From NCBI RefSeq assembly GCF_029227915.1, contig NC_079877.1, forward strand, positions 2,728,001-2,792,000: a stretch of 64,000 nt of DNA. The letters run 5' to 3'. The notes beneath the pieces are model-generated. The model did not search any database and was not told the origin of the DNA. It saw nothing but the letters and a program-made list of their open reading frames with translations. The translations under genes were made by a program, and so were the position numbers. Shown here piece by piece: positions 10,210-23,800 of this stretch. Position 1 is the first letter of the stretch. Each line of letters starts with the position of its first letter. The DNA is from Hydractinia symbiolongicarpus. Lineage: Eukaryota > Cnidaria > Hydrozoa > Anthoathecata > Hydractiniidae.

Positions 10210-13189
10210 CAGATTCTAAAACTACATTTCATTGACTTTCTAACGGTGTCAATTCGTTTGACTTACAACGGTTGCGTCACATAATCGTACCAACATGTAT
10301 TTAGTGATTTTTTTCCGATATTACTAAGTTGTATCGCTTCCAACAGTGAAACGATTGACTGTGGGACTTAATTGAACTGATTTTGGACTTTGACCTTATG
10401 AATGTGATAAATGAGTCATTTTGACTACAAGAAATGATATTCTTCTTAATTTGACATGATTGCCGGTACTCAGTGATTACACTGGGCGCTGCGGTAGCGC
10501 TTTATTTAAAAATTAAGATAAATAAGTCATTCTTTACTGTGGGACCAATCCTAGCCGTTAGTTCGCGCTGAAGAAATAGAGACAGTTTCAAAAACTACAT
10601 TTCATTGATTTTCTAACGGTGTCAATCCGTTTGACTTACAACGGTTGCGTCACATAATCGTACCAACATGTATTAAGTGATTTTCTTCCGATATTACTAA
10701 GTTGTATCGCTTTCAACAGTGAAACGATTGACTGTGGGACTTAATTGAACTGATTTTGGACTTTGACCTTAGAAATGTGATAAATGAGTCATTTTGACTA
10801 CAAGAAATGATATTCTTCTTAATTTGACATGATTGCTGGAACTCAGCGATTACACTGGGCGCTGTGGTAAGGCTTTATTTAAAAATTAAGATAAATAAGA
10901 CAATTTTTATTGTGGGACCAATCCTAGCCGTTAGTTCGCGCTGAAAAAATAGAGACAGCTTCAAAAAGTACACTTCATTGATTTTCTAACGGTGTCAATC
11001 CGTTTGAGTTACAACGGTTGCGTCACACATTCGTACCAACATGTATTTAGTGATTTTTTCCGATATTACTAAGTTGTATCGCTTTCAACAGTGAAACGAT
11101 TGACTGTGGGACTTAATTGAACTGATTTTGGACTTTGACCTTATAAATGTGATAAATGAGTCATTTTGACTACAAGAAATGATATTCTTTTTAATTTGAC
11201 ATGATTGCCAGAACTCAGCGATTACACTGGACCCTGTGGTAGCGATTCATTTAAAAATTTAGATAAATAAGTCATTTTTACTGTGGGTCCAATCCTAGCC
11301 GTTAGCGCGCGCTGAATATGTAGAGACAGTTTCAAAAACTCCATTTCATTGACTTTTTAACGGTGTCAATCCGATTGAGATAGAACGGTTGCGTCACATA
11401 ATCGTACCAACAAGTATTTAGTGATTTTTTTCCGATATTACTAAGTTGTATCGCTTTCAACAGTGAAACGATTGACTGTGGGACTTATTTGAACTGATTT
11501 TGGACTTTGACCTTATAAATGTGATAAATGAGTCATTTTGACTACAAGAAATGATATTCTTCTTAATTTGACATGATTGCTGGAACTCAGCGATTACACT
11601 GGGCGCTGTGGTAAGGCTTTATTTAAAAATTAAGATAAATAAGACAATTTTTATTGTGGGACCAATCCTAGCCGTTAGTTGGCGCTGAAGAAATAGAGAC
11701 AGATTCTAAAACTACATTTCATTGACTTTCTAACGGTGTCAATTCGTTTGACTTACAACGGTTGCGTCACATAATCGTACCAACATGTATTTAGTGATTT
11801 TTTTCCGATATTACTAAGTTGTATCGCTTCCAACAGTGAAACGATTGACTGTGGGACTTAATTGAACTGATTTTGGACTTTGACCTTATGAATGTGATAA
11901 ATGAGTCATTTTGACTACAAGAAATGATATTCTTCTTAATTTGACATGATTGCCGGTACTCAGTGATTACACTGGGCGCTGCGGTAGCGCTTTATTTAAA
12001 AATTAAGATAAATAAGTCATTCTTTACTGTGGGACCAATCCTAGCCGTTAGTTCGCGCTGAAGAAATAGAGACAGTTTCAAAAACTACATTTCATTGATT
12101 TTCTAACGGTGTCAATCCGTTTGACTTACAACGGTTGCGTCACATAATCGTACCAACATGTATTAAGTGATTTTCTTCCGATATTACTAAGTTGTATCGC
12201 TTTCAACAGTGAAACGATTGACTGTGGGACTTAATTGAACTGATTTTGGACTTTGACCTTAGAAATGTGATAAATGAGTCATTTTGACTACAAGAAATGA
12301 TATTCTTCTTAATTTGACATGATTGCTGGAACTCAGCGATTACACTGGGCGCTGTGGTAAGGCTTTATTTAAAAATTAAGATAAATAAGACAATTTTTAT
12401 TGTGGGACCAATCCTAGCCGTTAGTTCGCGCTGAAAAAATAGAGACAGCTTCAAAAAGTACACTTCATTGATTTTCTAACGGTGTCAATCCGTTTGAGTT
12501 ACAACGGTTGCGTCACACATTCGTACCAACATGTATTTAGTGATTTTTTCCGATATTACTAAGTTGTATCGCTTTCAACAGTGAAACGATTGACTGTGGG
12601 ACTTAATTGAACTGATTTTGGACTTTGACCTTATAAATGTGATAAATGAGTCATTTTGACTACAAGAAATGATATTCTTTTTAATTTGACATGATTGCCA
12701 GAACTCAGCGATTACACTGGACCCTGTGGTAGCGATTCATTTAAAAATTTAGATAAATAAGTCATTTTTACTGTGGGTCCAATCCTAGCCGTTAGCGCGC
12801 GCTGAATATGTAGAGACAGTTTCAAAAACTCCATTTCATTGACTTTTTAACGGTGTCAATCCGATTGAGATAGAACGGTTGCGTCACATAATCGTACCAA
12901 CAAGTATTTAGTGATTTTTTTCCGATATTACTAAGTTGTATCGCTTTCAACAGTGAAACGATTGACTGTGGGACTTATTTGAACTGATTTTGGACTTTGA
13001 CCTTATAAATGTGATAAATGAGTCATTTTGACTACAAGAAATGATATTCTTCTTAATTTGACATGATTGCTGGAACTCAGCGATTACACTGGGCGCTGTG
13101 GTAAGGCTTTATTTAAAAATTAAGATAAATAAGACAATTTTTATTGTGGGACCAATCCTAGCCGTTAGTTGGCGCTGAAGAAATAGAGA
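10210..13189. repeat. Tandem duplication of a 4-monomer, 1,490-bp block
   Basis: Anchors: 10447, 10820, 11192, 11564; 11937, 12310, 12682, 13054. Comparing 10,210-11,699 with 11,700-13,189 line by line I found no differences, including rare variants such as ATTCGTTTGACTT, CTTATGAATG, CTTAGAAATG, GTGGGTCC and CAAGTATTTAG. The edges fall in the shared ATAGAGACAG string: left flank plus GATTCT at 10,210 and 11,700, and GCTTCA at 13,190. This is the expected product of one recent unequal exchange in register by four monomers, or an assembly duplication. Confidence 0.9.
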
Positions 13190-16100
13190 CAGCTTCAAAA
13201 AGTACATTTCATTGATTTTCTAACGGTGTCAATCCGTTTGAGTTACAACGGTTGCGTCACACATTCGTACCAACATGTATTTAGTGTTTTTTTCCGATAT
13301 TACTAAGTTGTATCGCTTTCAACAGTGAAACGATTGACTGTGGGACTTAATTGAACTGATTTTGGACTTTGACCTTATAAATGTGATAAATGAGTCATTT
13401 TGACTGCAAGAAATGATATTCTTTTTAATTTGACATGATTGCCAGAACTCAGCGATTACACTGGACCCTGTGGTAGCGATTCATTTAAAAATTTAGATAA
13501 ATAAGTCATTTTTACTGTGGGACCAATCCTAGCCGTTAGCGCGCGCTGAATATATAGAGACAGTTTCAAAAACTCCATTTCATTGACTTTTTAACGGTGT
13601 CAATCCGATTGAGATAGAACGGTTGCGTCACATAATCGTACCAAAATGTATTTAGTGATTTTCTTCGGATAATACTAAGTTGTATCGCTTTTAACAGTGA
13701 AACGATTGACTGTGGGAATTATTTGAACTGATTCAGGACTGTGACCTTATAAATGTGATAAATGAGGCAATAGGTTTCCAAGGAAAAACATTCTTCTTAA
13801 TTTGACATGATTGCTGGAATTCAGTGATTACATTAGGCTCTGTGGTAGCCCTTTTTTAAAAATTTAGATAAATAAGTCATTTTTTACTGTGGGACCAATC
13901 CTAGCCGTTAGTTCGCGCTGAAGAAATAAAGACAGCTTCAAAAAGTACATTTCAGTGACTTTCTAACGGTGTCAATCCGTTTGAGAGACAACGGTTGCGT
14001 GAAACATTCGTACCAACATGTATTTAGTGATTTTTTTCCGATATTACTAAGTTGCATCGCTTTTAACAGTGAAACGATTGACTGTGGGAATTATTTGAAC
14101 TGATTCAGGACTGTGACCTTATAAATGTGATAAATGAGGCAATAGGTTTCCAAGGAATAACATTCTTCTTAATTTGACATGATTGCTGGAATTCAGCGAT
14201 TACATTAGGCTCTGTGGTAGCCCTTTTTTAAAAATTTAGATAAATAAGTCATTTTTTACTGTGGGACCAATCCTAGCCGTTAGTTCGCGCTGAAGAAATA
14301 GAGACAGCTTCAAAAAGTACATTTCATTGACTTTCTAACGGTGTCAATCCGTTTGAGAGACAACGGTTGCGTGAAACATTCGTACCAACATGTATTTAGT
14401 GATTTTTTTCCGATATTACTAAGTTGTATCGCTTTCAACCGTGAAACGATTGACTGTGGGACTTAATTGAACTGATTTTGGACTTTGACCTTATAAATGT
14501 GATAAATGAGCCATTTTGACTACAAGAAGTAACATTCTTCTTAATTTGACATGATTGCTGGAACTCTATGATTACACTGGGCGCTGCGGTAGCGCTTTAT
14601 TTAAAAATTAAGATAAATAAGTCATTCTTTACTGTGGGACCAATCCTAGCCGTTAGTTCGCGCTGAAGAAATAGAGACAGTGTCAAAAACTACATTTCAT
14701 TGACTCTCTAACGGTGTCAATCCGTTTGAGTTAAAACGGTTGCGTCACATATTCGTACCAACATGGGATTAGTGATTTTTTCCAATATTACTAAGTTGTA
14801 TTGCTTTTAACAGTGAAACGATTGACTGTGGGAATTAATTCAACTGATTTGGGACTGTGATCTTATAAATGTGATAAATGGGCCAATTGGTCTCCAAGGA
14901 ATAACTTTCTTCTTAATTTGACATGATTGCTGGAACTCACCGATTACACTGGGCGCTGTGGTAACGCTTTATTTAAAAATTAAGACAAATAAGTCATTTT
15001 GTACTGTGGGACCAATCCTAGCCGTTATCGCGCGCTGAAGAAATAGAGACAGTTTCAAAAACTACATTTCATTGACTTTCTAACGGTGGCAATCCGTTTG
15101 ACTTGCAACGGTTGCGTCACATAATCGTACCAACATGTATTTAGTGATTTTCTTCCGATATTACTAAGTTGTATCGCTTTCAACAGTGAAACGATTGACT
15201 GTGGGACTTAATTGAACTGATTTTGGACTTTGACCTTTTAAATGTGATAAATGAGTCATTTTGACTACAAGAAATGATATTCTTCTTAATTTGACATGAT
15301 TGCTGAAACTCAGCGATTACACTGGGCGCTGTGGTAAGGCTTTATTTAAAAATTAAGATAAATAAGTCATTTTTTACTGCGGGACCAATCCTAGCCGTTA
15401 TCGCGCGCTGAAGAAATGGAGACAGTTTCTAAAACTAAATTTCATTGATTTTCTAACGGTGTCAATCCATTTGAGTTACAACGGTTGCGTCACACATTCG
15501 TACCAACATGTATTTAGTGATTTTTTTCCGATATTACTAAGTTGTATCGCTTTCAACAGTGAAACGATTGACTGTGGGACTTATTTGAACTGATTTTGGA
15601 CTTTGACCTTATAAATGTGATAAATGAGTCATTTTGACTACAAGAAATGATATTCTTCTTAATTTGACATGATTGCTGGAACTCAGCGATTACACTGGGC
15701 GCTGTGGTAAGGCTTTATTTAAAAATTAAGATAAATAAGTCAATTTTTATTGTGGGACCAATCCTAGCCGTTATCGCGCGCTGAAAAAATAGAGACAGAT
15801 TCTAAAACTAAATTTCATTGATTTTCTAACGGTGTCAATCCGTTTGAGTTACAACGGTTGCGTCACATATTCGTACCAACATGGGATTAGTGATTTTTTC
15901 CAATATTACTAAGTTGTATTGCTTTTAACAGTGAAACGATTGACTGTGGGAATTAATTCAACTGATTTGAGACTGTGATCTTATAAATGTGATAAATAGG
16001 CCAATTGGTCTCCAAGGAATAACTTTCTTCTTAATTTGACGTGATTGCTGGAACACACCGATTACACTGGGCGCTGTGGTAACGCTTTATTTAAAAATTA

Positions 16101-17830
16101 GGACAAATAAGTCATTTTGTACTGTGGGACCAATCCTAGCCGTTATTGCGCGCTGAAAAAATAAAGACAGTTTCTAAAACTAAATTTCAATGATTTTCTA
16201 ACGGTGTCAATCCGTTTGAGTTACAACGGTTGCGTCACATATTCGTACCAACATGTATTTAGTGATTTTTTTCCGATATTACTAAGTTGTATCGCTTTCA
16301 ACAGTGAAACGATTGACTGTGGGACTTAATTGAACTGATTTTGGACTTTGACCTTATAAATGTGATAAATGAGTCATTTTGACTACAAGAAATGATATTC
16401 TTCTTAATTTGACATGATTGCCGGAACTCAGTGATTACACTGGGCGTTGCGGTAGCGCTTCATTTAAAAATTAAGATAAATAAGTCATTCTTTACTGTGG
16501 GACCAATCCTAGCCGTTAGTTGGCGCTGAAGAAATAGAGACAGTTTCAAAAACTACATTTCATTGACTTTCTAACGGTGTCAATCCGTTTGACTTACAAC
16601 GGTTGCGTCACATAATCGTACCAACATGTATTTAGTGATTTTCTTCCGATATTACTAAGTTGTATCGCTTTCAACAGTGAAACGATTGACTGTGGGACTT
16701 AATTGAACTGATTTTGGACTTTGACCTTATAAATGTGATAAATGAGTCATTTTGACTACAAGAAATGATATTCTTCTTAATTTGACATGATTGCTGGAAC
16801 TCAGCGATTACACTGGGCGCTGTGGTAAGGCTTTATTTAAAAATTAAGATAAATAAGTCAATTTTTATTGTGGGACTAATCCTAGCCGTTATCACGCGCT
16901 GAAGAAATAGAGACAGATTCTAATACTAAATTTCATTGATTTTCTAACGGTGTCAATCCGTTTGAGTTACAACGGTTGCGTCACACATTCGTACCAACAT
17001 TTATTTAGGGATTTTTTTCCGATATTACTAAGTTGTATCGCTTTCAACAGTGAAACGATTGACTGTGGGACTTAATTGAACTGATTTTGGACTTTGACCA
17101 TATAAATGTGATAAATGGGTCATTTTGACTACAAGAAATGATATTCGTCTTAATTTGACATGATTGCTGGAACTCAGCAATTACACTGGGCGCTGTGGTA
17201 AGGCTTTATTTAAAAATTAAGATAAATAAGTCATTTTTTATTGTGGGACCAATCCTAGCCGTTATCGCGCGCTGAAGATATAGAGACAGTTTCTAAAACT
17301 AAATTTCATTGATTTTCTAACGGTGTCAATCCGTTTGAGTTACAACTGTTGTGTCACACATTCGTACCAACATGTATTTAGTGATTTTTTTCCGATATTA
17401 CTAAGTTGTATCGCTTTCAACAGCGAAACGATTGACTGTGGGACTTAATTGAACTGATTTTGGACTTTCACCTTATAAATGTGATAAATGAGTCATTTTG
17501 ACTCCAAGAAATGATATTCTTCTTAATTTGACATGATTGCTGGAACTCAACGATTACACTGGGCGCTGTGGTAGCGCTTTATTTAAAAATTAAGATAAAT
17601 AAGTCTTTTTTTACTGTGAGACCAATCCTAGCCGTTATCGCGCGCTGAAGAAATAGAGACATTTTCAAAAACCACATTTCATTGATTTCTTGGCGGTATA
17701 ATGCCGTTTGAGTTACAACGGTTGCGTCACATATTCGTACCAACATGTATTTAGCTAAGGTATTCGGATATTACTAGGTTGCATCGCTTTTAACTGTGAA
17801 ACGTTTGACTGTGCGACTTAAATGAACTGA
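13190..17830. repeat. Mosaic domain with a re-used 1.26-kb block and single-monomer duplications
   Basis: Anchors: 13426, 13798, 14170, 14542, 14914, 15287, 15660, 16032, 16405, 16778, 17151, 17524. About 14,060-15,365 is a copy of about 6,240-7,545 (shift 7,820 bp, 21 monomers), ending where 15,365 reads GTCATTTTTTACTGCGGG rather than GTCAATTTTTATTG. Monomers 13,798 and 14,170 are near copies (GGAATTCAG, AGGCTCTG, AGCCCTTTT). The monomer at 17,524 starts like 17,897 (CTCAACGATT, GTCTTTTTTTACTG) but changes to the TTGG subfamily near 17,686. Confidence 0.8.
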
Positions 17831-17896
17831 TCTTGGACTTTGACCTTATAAATGTTATAAGTGAGACAATTGGACGGCAAGAAATAACATTCTTCT
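17524..17896. repeat. TTGG subfamily monomer (first of 12)
   Basis: From about 17,686 the usual GACTTTCTAACGGTGTCAATCCG is replaced by GATTTCTTGGCGGTATAATGCCG, followed by GTATTCGGATATTACTAGG, AACTGTGAAACGTTTGACTGTGC and CGACTTAAATGAACTG. Other members have anchors at 29044, 30907, 36867, 39102, 41337, 43943, 44688, 48036, 51720, 54669 and 55412. The change spans more than half the monomer, so this is an old, separate subfamily that has spread through the HORs. Confidence 0.85.
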
Positions 17897-20849
17897 TAAT
17901 TTGACATGATTGCTGGAACTCAACGATTACACTGGGCGCTGTGGTAGCGCTTTATTTAAAAATTAAGATAAATAAGTCTTTTTTTACTGTGAGACCAATC
18001 CTAGCCGTTATCGCGCGCTGAAGAAATACAGACATTTTCAAAAACCACATTTCATTGACTTTCTAACGGTGTCAATCCGTTTGAGTTACAACAGTTGCGT
18101 CACATATTCGTACCAAAATGTATTTAGTGATTTTCTTCGGATAATACTAAGTTGTATCGCTTTTAACAGTGAAACGATTGACTGTGGGAATTATTTGAAC
18201 TGATTCAGGACTGTGACCTTATAGATGTGATAAATGAGGCAATAGGTTTCCAAGGAATAACATTCTTCTTAATTTGACATGATTGCTGGAATTCAGCGAT
18301 TACATTAGGCTCTGTGGTAGCCCTTTTTTAAAAATTTAGATAAATAAGTCATTTTTTACTGTGGGACCAATCCTAGCCGTTAGTTCGCGCTGAAGAAGTA
18401 GAGACAGCTTCAAAAAGTACATTTCATTGACTTTCTAACGGTGTCAATCCGTTTGAGTTACAACGGTTGGGTCACATATTCGTACCAACATGTATTTAGC
18501 GATATTTTTCTGATATTACTAGGTTGCATCGCTTCAAACAGTGAAACGATTGACTGTGGGACTTAATTGAACTAACTTTGGACTGTGACCTCATAACTGT
18601 GATAAATCAGACAATTGGACTCCAAGAAAGAACATTCTTCTTAATTTGACATGATGGCCGGAACTCAGCGATTACACTGGACCCTGTGGTAGCGATTCAT
18701 TAAAAATTTAGATAAATAAGTCATTTTTACTGTGGGACCAATCCTAGCCGTTAGCGCGCGCTGAAGATATAGAGACAGTTGCAAAAACTCCATTTCATTG
18801 ACTTTCCAACGGTGTCAATCCGTTTGAGAGACAATGGTTGCGTGAAACATTCGTACGAACATGTATTTAGTGATTTTTTTCCGATATTACTAAATTGTAT
18901 CGCTTTCAACAGTGAAATGATTGACTGTGGGACTTAATTGAACTGATTTTGGACTTTGACCTTATAAATGTGATAAATGGGCCAATTGGTCTCCAAGGAA
19001 TAACTTTCTTCTTAATTTGACGTGATTGCTGGAACTCACCGGTTACACTGGGCGCTGTGGTAACGCTTTATTTAAAAATTAAGACAAATAAGTCATTTTG
19101 TACTGTGGGACCAATCCTAGCCGTTATCGCGCGCTGAAGAAATAGAGACAGTTTCAAAAACTACATTTCACTGACATTCTAACGGTGTCAATCCGTTTGA
19201 CTTACAACGGTTGCGTCACATAATCGTACCAACATGTATTTAGTGATTTTCTTCCGATATTACTAAGTTGTATCGCTTTCAACAGTGAAACGATTGACTG
19301 TGGGACTTAATTGAACTGATTTTGGACTTTGACCTTATAAATGTGATAAATGAGTCATTTTGACTACAAGAAATATTCTTCTTAATTTGACATGATTGCT
19401 GGAACTCAGCGATTACACTGGGCGCTGTGGTAAGGCTTTATTTAAAAATTAAGATAAATAAGTCAATTTTTATTGTGGGACCAATCCTAGCCGTTATTGC
19501 GCGCTGAAAAAATAGAGACAGATTCTAAAACTAAATTTCATTGATTTTCTAACGGTGTCAATCCGTTTGAGTTACAACGGTTGCGTCACATATTCGTACC
19601 AACATGTATTTAGTGATTTTTTTCCGATATTTCTAAGTTGTATCGCTTTCAACAGTGAAACGATTGACTGTGGGACTTAATTGAACTGATTTTGGACTTT
19701 GACCTTATAAATGTGATAAATGAGTCATTTTGACTACAAGAAATGATATTGTTCTTAATTTGACATGATTGCTGGAACTCAGCGATTACACTGGGCGCTG
19801 TGGTAGGGCTTTTTTTAAAAATTAAGATAAATAAGTCAATTTTTATTGTGGGACCAATCCTAGCCGTTATCGCGCGCTGAAGAAATAGAGACTGATTCTA
19901 AAACTAAATTTCATTGATTTTCTAACGGTGTCAATCCGTTTGAGTTACAACGGTTGCGTCACACATTCGTACCAACATGTATTTAGTGATTTTTTTCCGA
20001 TATTTCTAAGTTGTACCGCTTTCAACAGTGAAACGATTGACTGTGGGACTAAATTGAACTGATTTTGGACTTTGACCTTATAAATGTGATAAATGAGTCA
20101 TTTTGACTACAAGAAATGATATTCTTCTTAATTTGACATGATTGCCGGAACTCAGCGATTACACTGGACCCTGTGGTAGAGCTTTATTTAAAAATTAAGA
20201 TAAATAAGTCATTTTTACTGTGGGACCAATCCTAGCCGTTAGCGCGCGCTGAAGATATAGAGACAGTTTCTAAAACTAAATTTCATTGATTTTCTGACGG
20301 TGTCAATCCGTTTGAGTTACAACGGTTGCGTCACACATTCGTACCAACATGTATTCAGTGATTTTTTTCCGATATTTCTAAGTTGTATCGCTTTCAACAG
20401 TGAAACGATTGACTGTGGGACTTAATTGAACTGATTTTGGACTTTGACCTTATAAATGTGATAAATGGGTCATTTTGACTACAAGAAATGATATTCTTCT
20501 TAATTTGACATGATTGCTGGAACTCAGCAATTACACTGGGCGCTGTGGTAAGGCTTTATTTAAAAATTAAGATAAATAAGTCATTTTTTATTGTGGGACC
20601 AATCCTAGCCGTTATCGCGCGCTGAAGATATAGAGACAGTTTCTAAAACTAAATTTCATTGATTTTCTAACGGTGTCAATCCGTTTGAGTTACAACGGTT
20701 GTGTCACACATTCGTACCAACATGTATTTAGTGATTTTTTTCCGATATTACTAAGTTGTATCGCTTTCAACAGCGAAACGATTGACTGTGGGACTTAATT
20801 GAACTGATTTTGGACTTTCACCTTATAAATGTGATAAATGAGTCATTTT
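17831..20849. repeat. Upstream copy of a long-range duplicated block (partner at 32.7 kb)
   Basis: Anchors: 17897, 18270, 18642, 19013, 19383, 19756, 20129, 20501. From about 17,830 to 19,870 the monomer order and private variants match 32,713-34,750 at a shift of 14,873 bp: GGACGGCAAG, CTTATAGATG, GAAGAAGTAGAGAC, CATGATGGCCGGA and TAGGGCTTTTTTT. The monomer before anchor 19,383 lacks three bases (GAAATATTC instead of GAAATGATATTC), which the downstream copy keeps, so that change came after the duplication or was repaired downstream. Confidence 0.85.
18753..18762. repeat. GC-rich palindrome AGCGCGCGCT
   Basis: A perfect 10-bp palindrome of alternating purine-pyrimidine, seen in the monomer classes reading GTTAGCGCGCGCTGAA. 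Other classes read ATCGCGCGCTGAA, AGTTCGCGCTGAA or AGCACGCGCTGAA. It is the most GC-rich part of an A+T-rich monomer, and several duplication or conversion breakpoints lie in or next to it. Confidence 0.6.
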
Positions 20850-23800
20850 GACTCCAAGAAAGAACATTCTTCTTAATTTGACATGATGGCCGGAACTCAG
20901 CGATTACACTCGACCCTGTGGTAGCGATTCATTAAAAATTTAGATAAATAAGTCATTTTTACTGTGGGACCAATCCTAGCCGTTAGCGCGCGCTGAAGAT
21001 ATAGAGACAGTTTCAAAAACTCCATTTCATTGACTTTCCAACAGTGTCAATCCGTTTGAGAGACAACGGTTGCGTGAAACATTCGTACGAACATGTATTT
21101 AGTGATTTTTTTCCGATATTACTAAATTGTATCGCTTTCAACAGTGAAACGATTGACTGTGGGACTTAATTGAACTGATTTTGGACTTTGACCTTATAAA
21201 TGTGATAAATGGGCCAATTGGTCTCCAAGGAATAACTTTCTTCTTAATTTGACGTGATTGCTGGAACTCACCGGTTACACTGGGCGCTGTGGTAACGCTT
21301 TATTTAAAAATTAAGACAAATAAGTCATTTTGTACTGTGGGACCAATCCTAGCCGTTATCGCGCGCTGAAGAAATAGAGACAGTTTCAAAAACTACATTT
21401 CATTGACATTCTAACGGTGTCAATTCGTTTGACTTACAACGGTTGCGTCACATAATCGTACCAACATGTATTTAGTGATTTTCTTCCGATATTACTAAGT
21501 TGTATCGTTTTCAACAGTGAAACGATTGACTGTGGGACTTAATTGAACTGATTTTGGACTTTGACCTTATAAATGTGATAAATGAGTCATTTTGACTACA
21601 AGAAATGATATTCTTCTTAATTTGACATGATTGCTGGAACTCAGCGATTACACTGGGCGCTGTGGTAAGGCTTTATTTAAAAATAAAGATAAATAAGTCA
21701 ATTTTTATTGTGGGACCAATCCTAGCCGTTATCGCGCGCTGAAAAAATAGAGACAGATTCTAAAACTAAATTTCATTGATTTTCTAACGGTGTCAATCCC
21801 TTTGAGTTACAACAGTTGCGTCACATATTCGTACCAACATGTATTTAGTGATTTTTTTCCGATATTACTAAGTTGTATCGCTTTCAACAGTGAAACGATT
21901 GACTGTGGGACTTAATTGAACTGATTTTGGACTTTGACCTTATAAATGTGATAAATGAGTCATTTTGACTACAAGAAATGATATTCTTCTTAATTTGACA
22001 TGATTGCCGGAACTCAGCGATTACACTGGACCCTGTGGTAGCGATTCATTTAAAAATTTAGATAAATAAGTCATTTTTACTGTGGGACCAATCCTAGCCG
22101 TTAGCGCGCACTGAAGATATAGAGACAGTTTCTAAAACTAAATTTCATTGATTTTCTGACGGTGTCAATCCGTTTGAGTTACAACGGTTGCGTCACACAT
22201 TCGTACCAACATGTATTCAGTGATTTTTTTCCGATATTTCTAAGTTGTATCGCTTTCAACAGTGAAACGATTGACTGTGGGACTTAATTGAACTGATTTT
22301 GGACTTTGACCTTATATATGTGATAAATGGGCCAATTGGTCTCCAAGGAATAACTTTCTTCTTAATTTGACGTGATTGCTGGAACTCACCGGTTACACTG
22401 GGCGCTGTGGTAACGCTTTATTTAAAAATTAAGACAAATAAGTCATTTTGTACTGTGGGACCAATCCTAGCCGTTATCGCGCGCTGAAGAAATAGAGACA
22501 GTTTCAAAAACTACATTTCATTGACATTCTAACGGTGTCAATTCGTTTGACTTACAACGGTTGCGTCACATAATCGTACCAACATGTATTTAGTGATTTT
22601 CTTCCGATATTACTAAGTTGTATCGCTTTCAACAGTGAAACGATTGACTGTGGGACTTAATTGAACTGATTTTGGACTTTGACCTTATAAATGTGATAAA
22701 TGAGTCATTTTGACTACAAGAAATGATATTCTTCTTAATTTGACATGATTGCTGGAACTCAGCGATTACACTGGGCGCTGTGGTAAGGCTTTATTTAAAA
22801 ATAAAGATAAATAAGTCAATTTTTATTGTGGGACCAATCCTAGCCGTTATCGCGCGCTGAAAAAATAGAGACAGATTCTAAAACTAAATTTCATTGATTT
22901 TCTAACGGTGTCAATCCCTTTGAGTTACAACGGTTGCGTCACATATTCGTACCAACATGTATTTAGTGATTTTTTTCCGATATTACTAAGTTGTATCGCT
23001 TTCAACAGTGAAACGATTGACTGTGGGACTTAATTGAACTGATTTTGGACTTTGACCTTATAAATGTGATAAATGAGTCATTTTGACTACAAGAAATGAT
23101 ATTCTTCTTAATTTGACATGATTGCCGGAACTCAGCGATTACACTGGACCCTGTGGTAGCGATTCATTTAAAAATTTAGATAAATAAGTCATTTTTACTG
23201 TGGGACCAATCCTAGCTGTTAGCGCGCGCTGAAGATATAGAGACAGTTTCTAAAACTAAATTTCATTGATTTTCTAACGGTGTCAATCCGTTTGAGTTAC
23301 AATGGTTGTGTCACACATTCGTACCAACATGTATTTAGTGATTTTTTTCCGATATTACTAAGTTGTATCGCTTTCAACAGCGAAACGATTGACTGTGGGA
23401 CTTAATTGAACTGATTTTGGACTTTCACCTTATAAATGTGATAAATGAGTCGTTTTGACTCCAAGAAAGAACATTCTTCTTAATTTGACATGATGGCCGG
23501 AACTCAGCGATTACACTCGACCCTGTGGTAGCGATTCATTAAAAATTTAGATAAATAAGTCATTTTTACTGTGGGACCAATCCTAGCCGTTAGCGCGCGC
23601 TGAAGATATAGAGACAGTTTCAAAAACTCCATTTCATTGACTTTCCAACAGTGTCAATCCGTTTGAGAGACAACGGTTGCGTGAAACATTCGTACGAACA
23701 TGTATTTAGTGATTTTTTTCCGATATTACTAAATTGTATCGCTTTCAACAGTGAAACGATTGACTGTGGGACTTAATTGAACTGATTTTGGACTTTGACC

